Shown here: in pieces, positions 38,956-50,896 of the stretch
Numbering within the stretch: position 1 is the stretch's first letter
How the letters are laid out: each line of letters starts with the position of its first letter
Assembly (NCBI RefSeq): GCF_036370855.1
Contig: NC_088102.1
Location: 36,059,835-36,123,834, forward strand
Reading direction: 5' to 3'
Length of the DNA stretch: 64,000 nt
Source: Dromaius novaehollandiae
Taxonomy: Eukaryota; Chordata; Aves; Casuariiformes; Dromaiidae
Program-made: the position numbers and the translations under genes
Notes under the pieces: generated by a model
Told to the model about the DNA's origin: nothing
Database searches by the model: none
Seen by the model: the letters and a program-made list of their open reading frames with translations, nothing else

Positions 38956-41900
38956 TCTAGTTATACAAAACAGTACTGACATCAGCAGAAGTACAGTTTA
39001 TCCCCTCTAGCATTTTAGAATGTCAGTCTCCATAACACTCTCAGTGTTTTTTGTTACAACACAGCAAGTATTAGATTTAATTGGCATTAATTTTAATTAG
39101 GGAAATATAAAAGGGTCAGTTAAAGCAAATGAATGGGTTTTTTTTCCTTACATTTTCCACTTAGCATTGACTAGAAATGATGGGAAATCATATGTGTGAG
39201 AAAAACTTGAATATCTATGAATTCAGTCCTATTTTCAAGCCAGAAGTTTCAGAAAAGCATCTGAGCTTTGGATACTTGCTGTGAGCTGGCAGACAATTTT
39301 TTCATACATTTGCTTAAACCAGCCACAACTCTTTTTTAAACAAACACAACTGAAAGCAGATGCTTAATGGATGCTCAGCATTATCAGTTAACTCCTGATT
39401 TCAGAAAAGCAGCTGAGTTTCCAGAAACTTATCTAAACTGAACCTCTGAACTTTTTGAAATTTGTCCAATACTTATTCTAATACCATAAATCAAGATGGT
39501 TTGCTGCACTATTCTGCACTTCAGTGCAGAATTTTATAGGACTTCCATTCTAACGCCACACAAAGTACTACTCATCAAATATAAAAATTCAAATCAATTA
39601 TGTAAGTGACTGGAGAAGAAACAGGCTCAATAATTATAGGGTCTGCAGGGCACTATACTTGCATAATCCAACGAAAATGAGAACAAACTGAGAGCAAAGA
39701 CAATAAAGATATCAATGGAAAACTTGGAAAAGCAGCATAGTGCAATTCTCCATTCTTACTGTTGTACTCTGAAACTTTTGCAATTGACCTTTTGTCTTTT
39801 GTTGCCATTTGCCTACTTTTACCAATGTTTTCTTGTATTACCTTGTATAGTTTCTTTCCTAGGAAAAGTACTATACCACCCCAGTGAATCGCAAGAACTA
39901 AGAGACTGATAGAGACTGGTGCATAGGAACATATTGAAATATGTTTTTAAAATATATTTTAACTAACTTGAATAAAGGATTTTCTTTTAAATTAGGTGCA
40001 TACAAAAAAAATCATGTTCAAAATGGATCCCTAAAACTTGGAAAAGCGTTATGCTGAACAATGGCTCCTGGTATTGCCATTTCTTGCCCCCTCGGTGGAT
40101 TGTATATTGACAGGCAGTTTGGAATCTTAACACTACAGAGAAAAATTAATATGGAACTTCAGAACAGTTATATTTGAGTCAGCCCTTAAAAATTCAAAAG
40201 ACCAAGCCCTAGTACAGAGATATGACATCGAACATGCATATAATAAAAACAAGAGCAGCTCAAATTCTGTCTCTTTATATCCTCTTTCAAATAGGCAGAG
40301 AGATAAAAGAAAGAGAATCCCATACACCTGAGAGAACTGTACATGACTGCTTAGGTTCTTCATGAAATTTTTATAGACTACTATATATTTTGAAGAAAAT
40401 AGGGTGTTCAAATCCAGGAATCCCAGTTCAGTACCTCCACTTCCAGGCTCTTGGGCTAGTTAATTAGTGCCACACTCTCTCTTACCTTGCACACTTATTT
40501 ATGATAATATTTGAACTTCTGTTCCACACTATTAGAGAATAGAAGTACTCTGACATGTCTGAGAGAAAAATACTTTCCAACTAGCTCTAGTGTTTGCATC
40601 CCAGCTAATTATTTCTCTTTTATTACTAAATACTGCATTGTTTTGATTTGCAAGTCACTACATTTTTTCAAAAAGATGCAGACCTGTTTGCATTTAGTTT
40701 GTTGTTCTTAGAAGTAATTCATAGACATACACAGATGATGAAAGACATTTTTTTTTCCGGAGACAAACAGAAAAGTACCCACCCAGTCATAGTAGCACAG
40801 CAGTGAAAAGAAAGGAGGAAGCTAAACAGGAGGCAGAAATAGCAATAATGACAAAGGACAGTAGGAATTCAGCACCAGCTCCAACAGGTTTCTCTGTCCA
40901 GGATTACAGTTCTATAAAAAGCTACACTAGAAAAAATGAATTCCATTTCCAACCTTTGCTGGAAAAACACTAACTGTGAAACAGAATGGCTTAGTATTTG
41001 GTAACTAGATATGAAATCTTTTGCCTCATCACTGTTCAGATTAGACTGAATAGACTGATACATCAGAGCAGTAATAAGCGGGTGTTACTATCTCATGATT
41101 ATTTCTGTGTCTGCATGTTTAACATCATCACACATACACATCCAGATTGAGACTGCTCATCGATTCTCAAAGAAGAGGAAGGACACTGATTTGCACTACT
41201 GATCACAACTTGAATGAAGTGGGCAGATAGGAATTATCAACAAATCACAGGCAGACTAGAGTAGCTGCGCAGAGGACAGTCCTGAGTTCTCACCCTATCT
41301 TAAGGTAAAGGTAAAACTCATTAGATTCTAGGTACAAGTGACCTAAGCTAAATTCCAACAGAAGCTCATTTAGCCTACTAAAAATGGTTATTTGCTATAA
41401 AAAGTACCTGTAGAAAGAGTACAGTTTTCACTGATGGAAATACTAAGGAGACTGCTTAACTATAGCAGGTACTGTTGCCTTTGACATTATGGTTGAACAT
41501 TTATTACCAATCAGCTGTACTGACAAACACCATTGCTGCTAACAGTTGAGTACGTTGCCAGTAAGACCGACAGACAAGAAAGTAAGCAAAAGAAAAATCC
41601 ATAGAACCTCAGTCAAAAATGGAGACGATGGAACAATTAAAATAATGAATAGATCACCAGGCTCATGAGAGGAAGAAAAATCATCCAGTATTAAAAAATG
41701 AGCAAACAAAGAATCAGAAAACTGCAGGAGCAGGGTACATAAAGACAGTAAATGCTTTTTTAAAGTACCAATGCTGATTCTACAAAAAATTAATTTTAAA
41801 GATCAGTTAATTTAAAACATAACTTAAAGAAATTATTAGCAAATTATTTAATGAATCAAGATTAAACACCATATACTTCAAAATAATTATCTATTACAAC

Positions 41901-42805
41901 ACAATATCAATGTGGAAAAATGCAGAACAAGCAGCCACATAAATACAGCAATGACAATGACATTAAGACACTCATTTGCTATCAGTTAGTTCTCTGTGTG
42001 CCCTTTACGAAACCACTTATATATGCCTTTATTTCCTCAGGCGTTAGCTCAGCCTGTGGAATCATTTGTTGTAGGAACTAAGTACCATCAAGAACTTCAT
42101 CACTTTACATTAGAAGTGCAGGCTGCATTCCTACAAAAACAAAAAAGTTCCTCAAATTCCAGCAAACTCTTTTCCATGGCATACTTTTTTTTCACAGGAA
42201 AAACTTAAGAAAGCCAAGAAATGACAGATATTATAGAACGATTTGACATCATGGTTCACACCCTGGTAAGTTCTCAATTAGTTGTAAGGAATCTAAAGAA
42301 GTTCTAGATGCCAATATAGGTAGATCAATGAAAGTGTGCCCTTCACAGCACTGCAACAGGTAAAACAAATTATTTTAAAAAGCAGGATGACTGTGATGGA
42401 AACACAATGCCTCATTTATTGCTTTAAATAGTGTGAGTACCTATTGACAAATCATCTCGGAAAAAGACAGATGAAACAGAAATGTCGTAAGATGAGAAGT
42501 TAAATTAGGAAAAATTAAAGTAAGTATGGCCAGCTAGCTTGAAACATAAAATTATGAAGCAAAGGACAACACATGAAAAATCTGAAAAAACAGACAAGGA
42601 AGTCATACATATGTTTCTACTCTTTTCAGAATACAAAAAACCCTGAAACATTACGAAGTGTCCAGTAAATTCCGTAATTATGCAAAGAACTCACTGTCCC
42701 AGGACACCATGCAGAAATGTACCTTATCTTTTTACAAATATATATACCATTCACAGACAGAAGGATAAAATTTTCTGTTACATGGATAAGGATAAATTTA
42801 ATATC

Positions 42806-42837
42806 CCACATGTTTCCACATGTGAACTTCCACATGT
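42806..42837. promoter_or_regulatory. Cluster of three CCACATGT motifs
   Basis: CCACATGT occurs at 42806, 42816 and 42830. The middle copy extends to the perfect E-box palindrome CACATGTG. Three close-set copies could mark a basic-helix-loop-helix binding cluster or simply a degenerate short tandem repeat. Confidence 0.3.
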
Positions 42838-44271
42838 ATAGGTATAAATAGGTCAGCTGTAGCAAGGAATATGGTTTTCTACATGAAATGATGTTGCACA
42901 ACCTTTTGCAATCAAGGCCCTTCCTCTAATGCAGAGCTCAATCTTTACCAAGATGGACTGGGTAATTTTATCAAGTTCCACTCATCAGAAAGTAGGGTAC
43001 CTCAGCTTGTGAGAGAAACCAGGTACTGGGCTGGGCTGCCTTTACTACTTGGAACTAAGATGATAAGCATTTGCTATTCCTCAAAAGATCCAGGGCGTAA
43101 TAAGAATTACAGAATCTGTGACATGAACGTGGCAGTCAAAATTTGCTTAGGGTTTTGGCAAGACTTGGTCTAAATTTAATTGTGGTCCAGATCTCTACCT
43201 ATCATTTCAACAGCACTTCTTTGATGCATTTCTGGCTATTAGCGAGAAAAAAGTACAAACTGTTCAGTTCTGAGCTGCTATAACAGGATAATTCCTATAG
43301 TACTATGAATCAAATAATCTGTACAAAATATAATTACACTGATCTGCTACAATACTGTGGCAAGCAAGATCAAGTAGCATACTGCAGATCCTAAAAGTAC
43401 TGCAGAGATATAAACTGTGATATCTCAATCTTGGCACTATTTTTAAACCGTAAGTAAAAATTTCCAGTTAAGTTGGAAAGACCAATACAGCTGTCTTGCT
43501 GCAATACAGATTCCCAGTGCAATTTTTTTGTTTTACAAGTTCTATGGTAAGAAATTTGCAGCTTTAATACTCTCCAAAAAAATTTTCAACTAAAAGACAA
43601 AATATATCAAACAAATATATCTATTAACGTCCATGGCCTGGAGAAGGGTGAGAAAGAATATCAGCTTATTTAACAGTACAATTTAACAACGACTGCTATT
43701 TTTAAAATACCCTGTTTTGATTTAGAAAATTATTTAAATATCACAGCCTCATGAAATAAAGTTACTAAAAAGACATTAGAGGGATCTTCATGAAAAGTAT
43801 TAAGCTAAATCATAAACCATTACAACAGTCTGAATGATCACTAATAGTAAGTATACATTCTCCCTCAACTCCTATGTTCAGATAATTCATTTGACTTCTG
43901 AAACATCAAATTGTGAAACCATTTAAGATTCTGTGACAAATACTTGCTGTTTGCTAATATTTACTTCTTAATATAGTCATCATAAATACAGCACGAGCTC
44001 TGCTAACTAATTAGCCAGTACTCCTCCAACCTTCCAAAAAAAGAAAAAAGATCAATTCCTTTGTCTGTCTTGCACAGCTCCAGACACACTACTGCTGGCA
44101 CAAGCAGGTGAGCATTGGGAACAGAGTCTGGGAAAACAGGGTATCAGGACTACACATTTCAGCAGCAGCAACTTGCATTCACATTGTCTTGAAATGATCA
44201 TCCAATTGTACCCTCAGATCTGACCCGTAACTCCTGACTCTATCCTGGTAAGTCATTTCCTTAAGCCTTTT

Positions 44272-44400
44272 TCTGCCTGGCACAGACAAAAATCTTTACA
44301 TCTGAGTTACTCAGTTAATATGAGCACATTAGTGATACAATATGCCATTACTTCATGTATGGACTTTCTCTAGAAGGCTATTTTTCATTCTAGTCTTTTA
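44272..44400 (+). repeat. Local duplication, copy A
   Basis: Pairs with 45343-45470. The core runs from CTGAGTTACTCAGTTAATAT to TTTCATTCTAGTCTTTT and differs from copy B at only about ten positions per 100 bases. Similarity extends upstream to a TCTGCCT..CACAG segment and stops at about 44400. The copy lies 319 bp from an FMN1 exon, on its 3' side. Confidence 0.85.
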
Positions 44401-44719
44401 TAAGCTTGAAGATTTATATTCCATTTGATAAGTTCACTCTATGATGAAAACCTTCTTTATTTTACCTACAAATAATGATAAGAAACAGAGCAGAAAATAA
44501 TCAATAGGAAATGGGTGAGATCAAGGGAACAATAATCTATGACAAGTGATGTCTAAAATCTGTGTAACTGTTCTTAATGTATATTAAGCATATTAGGAAC
44601 AGAATCCATAACAGATAGTAGAACTTTTCAGAGGCAACAGGTATCTAAAGCAGCCAACATTCTTTATGGCATACCTCGTAAAAAACTACAACACCAATAA
44701 TTTCAAAAAATATGTTTAC

Positions 44720-44812
44720 CTTTCTGGAAGAATTCTTCTAATTTCTTCTTGAAGGGCTGGAGATGCTCTTCTGAAGACTCTCTGCAAACTAATTTCATCT
44801 GCTTTTCAGAGA
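44720..44812 (-). CDS. FMN1: FMN1 internal exon (FH2 domain), fifth from last
   Basis: The 93-nt exon contributes two bases, 30 codons and one base. It reads [20 protein letters not shown] followed by [10 protein letters not shown], matching the formin-1 FH2 segment that carries the SEKQM, ESxxEHLQPFK and LEEFFQKA motifs. The acceptor is CTTTTTGTAG and the donor is AAAG|GTAAAC. The outgoing G joins CT of the exon at 21146 to make Ala. The residues are rich in Lys and Glu, as expected for a solvent-exposed helical part of the FH2 post region. The exon sits between two copies of a ~130-bp repeat, at 44272-44400 and 45343-45470, and has large introns on both sides. Confidence 0.95.
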
Positions 44813-45342
44813 CTACAAAAAGAAGTTGAGAAACATTTGCGGCAGAATTCATCTACCAGAAATAGATGTCAACACTGGAGAAGCCTTCATCTAAATTACT
44901 CATCAAGACTTACTTTAGAGGCAATGGAAGGAAATATGCACTGAAGAATCCAGTAATTACATTAAAATAAAAATATCAGTACTAGTCTAGTATACCATAT
45001 AGAAATTTTTCTATGTGGTACTTGGCTTAGATTTGTTTGTCTTGTCTTAACATTCCAGCTCTGAGCTGAGACTTGCTTCTAACACAACATGTCAAACACA
45101 CAAATCCCAGGTCAATTTAGATGGTATTTAGAGCTTAAAACTTCGGTTCTGTAGTGAGTAGAGGTTGCCTTGTACCTAGAATGCTTTTTATCAGTGCCAA
45201 ACATCATGTAGTCAACCATTTTTCCCAACACAGATGTGCGAATTTAGCTTGATTTCAGTATTCAAATTATAGGACATGAATGATATAAAATAGTAGAAGC
45301 CTGTAAGAAAGTTAATTTATATCTAATTGTAATTTGCATTGT

Positions 45343-45470
45343 ATCTGCCTCACACAGGTATAATCTTTCAATCTGAGTAACTCAGTTAATATGAATACAT
45401 TATTGATACAAGATGCCATTACTTCATGTGTGGACTTTCTCTAGAAGGCTACTTTTCATTCCAGCCTTTT
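45343..45470 (+). repeat. Local duplication, copy B
   Basis: Direct repeat of 44272-44400, about 1.07 kb away, sharing for example GCCATTACTTCATGT and GGACTTTCTCTAGAAGGCTA. The two copies bracket the FMN1 exon at 44720-44812. No second copy of the exon is present, so only this segment was duplicated or both are copies of an unrecognised dispersed repeat. Confidence 0.85.
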
Positions 45471-45919
45471 TCATTCTGTACTTATATCTAACTGCAACTG
45501 GTTTATCATTTAATCTCTCAGCTATTTTAAGACCTGATGCCATGCCAATTTCAAAAAACTCCAAATTATTCACCAAAGAATTTTAACATTCTAGAACTCC
45601 TGTAGGAAGAGTTACAGTTTGGTTGCATAAAACATATCCACACAACATTGAACTGCCACCGTTTTATAATTCAACATTTTGGGCAAAATTAATATAACAC
45701 TATGAAAAGAGTTGAGAATTTGTAATTAACATGTTATGTTAATGTAAGTTTGCAGTGCAGGGAGGCTGAAAACAGATGCATGATTTTATTTTACAACTAC
45801 TATTAATGTCTGTAATACTTTTGGATCACCAGGACTAATTAAACAATGACAGCTTTCCAATTAATTGAGAATTTAATAAAGATCCAACATTGTCAGAAAT
45901 ACACAATAATAAGTAGTCC

Positions 45920-45924
<5 letters not shown>

Positions 45925-45950
<26 letters not shown>
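45925..45950 (+). repeat. (ATA)n trinucleotide microsatellite
   Basis: About eight uninterrupted ATA units. Confidence 0.9.
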
Positions 45951-47969
45951 CTTAAAACAACAGTTGTATCTGGACATATTCTCACCAGTCAGTTGGTCTT
46001 TGCCAAGCTGGGATTTATAATATTGGTGAAAATGCTACCATGTAGCACTTGAACTGCCTCAATTCTACACAACATAATGTAAAGGTTTCAGAGATACCAG
46101 CCTGTGCTCACAATGGCTGTAAGAGACTTACTGCCAACAATACTCCCATAGAAGGGAACAATCCATCAACTCCCTGCTGTTTTAATACGGACAGCATTAT
46201 CAGTAATAAAATGGTTAGTCAAATCTTCACACAAGTCTGTTTTCTCCTGCTCGAGACTGCAGCACCTTACTGTTTTGTAAGGGCAAGATTAGGTCCTCTC
46301 TTTCAGTAACTGTGTAGTTCAGAAAACACCACAGCTGGACTCACAGAGAAATCCAGATATCCCAACAGCTCAAATTCAGACGTGCCTGATAACGAAACCT
46401 TGACTGGTCACAAGCCCCAATAGCAACATATCTTGAAGTGCTGTTACCATCCTTACTTCTTCTGATTTCTTCTGTGCTTTCCAGTGGCAATAACAATATA
46501 ACTCAGGCTCCTCAAACTCACCAGTCCATTGACTGAAATGTACTGTAAGCTGCAGGGAGTTTAAAGGCTAAGATAGATAATTAACTTATTGACTTAATGA
46601 ATTTAAGAGCTCAACTATCCTAGTGCTATTTACACCAGAATTTTAATCTCAGAGACACCAGTTAAGGTATAGCAGTGACAGAATCATATAGTCAGAAGCC
46701 TTTGGCATGTATATTTTCTGCTCATATATGACAATCAGTCAAATACCAGCTGAGATAAACATTCCCCCTTCAGATCTTTGGTAACTCTCTTAACCATCAA
46801 GAGAGGCAGGATGAGATCTGCCTGAAGAAAACTACCCAACATTTCCAACCTCTGAGACTTCCTAAATTTTCTTCTGAGACATTGCATACTGACCACATAA
46901 TACCAATTAGATCAGCATGTGTCTGATCCATTGTGACAATTTCTGTATTCCATCATTTTTCATTTGTAAGTTGATATTAGATGTATCTTTTCACTTCTTC
47001 TGTATTTATCTTCTTAATGCTTCTCTTCCTCTCCTTCATTCATTTATGGCTCTTCATCACCATGTATTTTGAAAGCATTTTTTTCCTATAATGACCTAAG
47101 CCAGATATTTGTATTTCTTTGTCTCTGAATACAATCTTTTCTATGAATTAAACACTAATTAAAGAACTTGATTTTACACGTAGTTCTGTTTCTAATATAC
47201 AACCTTTTATAGTCTCATTTTATGTTAAATATTTAAGAAGCTTTGTAACTACTGAGAACTGAAAAAGACACACTGACTTAAGAACTTTAAGAGTCACTTT
47301 GATCTCTGACGGCTAATCTTCATTGAATTTCCTGTTATAAAGGTCCCATAATAAATTTGTCAGTGTTTACTCACTAGTGTACTTGAAATATATTAATACT
47401 TAAAATAGATTAATACTTAAAAAAAAGCAAACGAACTGCCAAGTCAGGTCAAAAAATGTACAAAGCAATTAAAAATGAACTGTTCCATCAGTTGCTCTGA
47501 TTTTCTACACTAAAGTGCTATAATGCCTGTATGGGAGAATTACATTCACTTTTTATTTATTGTTCTCTTTTTATATTGATTACAACAGAAACCGGTTTCT
47601 TTTTAGAAGAAAACTATTTTAGCAGATTTTTTTTATTAGAATGATTCTGAGGTAAGGATCATATTGTATATTCCTTCTTTGAAATAAATTCTGAAAAGAT
47701 GACTGAGGAATCTTTCTGAAATTCTGAAGAATCTGAAGGGAACAGATAGCAAAACATACCAAATGTACATTTCCACTCTCACCGTCTCATTCCAAAATCG
47801 TCTTCTGTGAAAATGAACAACCTGTTTCTGAATTAGTACAAACAGATGCAAGTTGTCTACTACTGTAATAACCTTTTAGTTCATTTTCTTGGTATGAATT
47901 ATATGTTCGTCACATTAATCGTAATACACTACTTTGAAAATTGTTTATTCCTAAATGAACTATTGGAAG

Positions 47970-47997
47970 AAAAAAAAAAAAAAAAAAAAAAAAAAAA
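47970..47997 (+). repeat. Poly(A) run (A28)
   Basis: Longest homopolymer in the window. No retroposed body is recognisable upstream. Confidence 0.95.
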
Positions 47998-50183
47998 GAA
48001 AGTATGAGTGTGGAATAGTATTTGAAAGCTCTTACAAATTGTTGGATGTACATTATGCTTCACACACTGCAAATCTTGGCCACAGAAATGGAAACCATTA
48101 GCAAAACATTAGAAGAAAGCTGGAAACTACTTATTATCAGTTTGCCACTGTCTTCAGATTTAATGCAGTACTTGGCTGAAAACGTTCTTTAAAAATCCCC
48201 AATATAAGTGAAAATATTTACAAAATAGAATGTCTCTCACTTAATGCCTATTGGGCAATAGTGTTTTAAAACTCCACAGACACTTGTAAATCTATCAAAA
48301 GAATCACTGCCCATAAACAAACTTTCACGTAAAGAGCATTTCAGTGTCAATCAGACATGAGCTGAATTTTTTTAAGCATCATTTTTAAAATAAACGCAAA
48401 ACCAGAAATAGTTTAATGATGGTAACAGTAAATTGCCAACCATTTGCTCACTAGGACCCACCAGTAGCATTTACAGGAATCATCCTGACAATGAAACCAA
48501 GTATCAACACCATGAATTCCTATAAACCTGTCACTGCCACTATCCCTCATGAGTTACGCAACAGTGAAAGCTGCTAACAACCACCACTCCTCCTCTCTGC
48601 TCAGATCCTGGCAGGTTATATTGCCAGTCTTGCCGTTTCATTTTTCTTGTTATAATGCAGGCTTGTCTTTTGCAGAAGAGTTATCATTTTATTTTATTTT
48701 TTATTCCAAAAAGGATTTGAAACTATACCTCAAATGAGTTCAGTGTAGCACTAAAACCCCCCTAAGTTTCTACATGAGAGGAGCCACAATTGTTTACAGT
48801 GCAGTCACTATTGGGGACTATACACAAAAATAAGGATCAAATAAACTTCAGCAAAAGATGTGTAAATTTAAATTAACCAGCACTACATGACTTCCTCATG
48901 ATCTGTTTTGTTCCGTTTTCTTACTTTTGCTCACTGTACTTTTTCTCACTTGCAAATAACTTTCCAAACATGCTAAATAGAAAATTACAGAAGATGCATG
49001 TCAAAAGACATACTTACCCATTGGACATTGTTGTAGCATTTGGTTACATTCTCCTGTTATTATGTATGACTTACATACCTATTTACAATGCACTATTACT
49101 GCAGGTATGCACATAAGAACATCAAACCTTGTTACAATGTGTTGTAACTATGCTATCCACAACTCCTCTGCTTATTCACAATTCTGTAACTAAACTTCTT
49201 TTTAGGCTGAATTTCAAATAAATGTGGAGAAGGAGGGAAGACATGCATCTTGATCCCTTCTGAGTAAAATCCAAGAATTTTGACAACTTCTAATTTGAAG
49301 TAGTTATGCTGCTACTGTCCCCAGATAATTTCAGAGACAGCTTTTTTATTTGTTTTTGCACTCACACTGATAATCAGTACACATATCAATGATGGCAACA
49401 TACAAAGACTTGAGTACTAACACCTCAGCATGAACAGGGGTGGTGTTAACCACCTTAGCCACTACTGAAAACGGAAGGGAGCGTTTTATTTTTCCTAGCA
49501 ACCTTAACTAATAGAGAAGCCCTTGCACCAAATATACATGGGGGAATGCCACGAAGTGGGGCGAATTTTTTTGAGAGAAAGGATCTGAGAAAAATGTAGA
49601 AGAGGAGCAAGTTGTGCTGGTTCTCTGTATTTCTCAAGTTAAATCTTTATAGCCTTAAATAAAGGTCAGCAATTTAAAGTGAAAAAAATGTTGACACGTA
49701 TAAAACTAAATTCACTATTCCAACCTATTAATGGCTTGCATAGTTATAGTTCCATGCAAAGTTATTTTCAGTTAATTCAGTAGAAGAAATGTACTTCTAT
49801 GAATTATTATTTTCTTTACTCATAAGTAATTCAGCTTCCTTATAAAGCCATTTCACAGGATAGGAGCCAATAAGTAAACGTGAAACAGACCAATCCTTGT
49901 CTGCTTGAATGTGTCTTCTTGTGACACAAGGAAACAAATATCTTTTTAGGTGCTCAAGGCAATAATTCTCAGGTATTAATGAGATGGAAATAGTTTTCCG
50001 TGATAAATCCTAAGCTGTGCAAAGTGCAGCAATGGAATCAGTGACATACAAAACACATTGTAAAGTTCACCTGTTCTAATGGAGTTTTAATTCAAGACGA
50101 GAGTAGGAGATCTTGACAGTTCTTCCAAGTTTTAATAGGTATTTTGACTTTGCTTTTCAGATTTGAGATTTGTGAGTTTTCTC

Positions 50184-50204
50184 TTGTTGCTGTTGTTGTT
50201 GTTG
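50184..50204 (+). repeat. (TTG)n trinucleotide repeat
   Basis: Seven TTG-type units with one TGC interruption. Confidence 0.85.
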
Positions 50205-50880
50205 AAGTTTAACAACATTTCAAACTTTTACAGTGTGTGATGATATGCAGAAGAACTGTCAGGCCTATATTAACTCCAAATAAACTAAAAATAAAAGGGT
50301 TTTTTTGCTTCCCATTTTGACAAAGCACATCAACATTTTATACGAATCATTTAAAATCCTTTCTGTTAAGACTGCTGCCTAAGAATAAATTTAACAAAAT
50401 GAAAGAAGATTGTTAGTAAAACCAAATATTTTTCACGCCACAGCAACATATCTAAGACTCTGCTTAATGTATTCTCTCTGAAATGGTAGTTTACACTTAG
50501 TGCGCAATTCAGCACAAAAACAAAGCAAAGGAAGGACCAGCACATATAAATGCATATAGTAAGTAAACCCTCATAATTTTCCAGTCAAGTCTTTGTAAGA
50601 TTCCTTAAGTGATTCCAGCACACATTATTAAGAGCAAGTTTTGTTTTCTCATCAAGATCCAAATGTACAGAACTCTGCACATCATCAGGATTTGTCAGGA
50701 GTGTAGAAACGTGGGCTAGCAGAATGTGCTGCGAAAATTACACTTCTCTCTGAACAGTAGAGAAAATACATATTCTGAAACTCAAGTGCATTTCTTGGCT
50801 TACTTACAGCCAGATGACATTTTTAAGAAACAATGATAATATTTTTAATCCAGATTAGCTAAGCTTTTTCCAGTGATAGG

Positions 50881-50896
50881 AAAAAAAAAAAAAAAA
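50881..50896 (+). repeat. Poly(A) run (A16)
   Basis: Homopolymer tract followed by TAAAGACC. No element is recognised. Confidence 0.9.

Larger units (their letters stand above)
21147..44719 (-). other. FMN1 intron (23.6 kb)
   Basis: This is the largest intron in the window, between the exons at 44720-44812 and 21095-21146. Listed separately are a poly(A) run, (GT)26, an ancient CR1 relic, candidate regulatory blocks at 30.18-31.39 and 32.02-32.29 kb, an exon-like plus-strand segment at 37.2 kb, a MIR-like relic, a CCACATGT cluster and one copy of a local duplication. The stretches 24.1-26.4, 33-37.1 and 39-42.7 kb show nothing I can name beyond chance ORFs. Confidence 0.8.
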
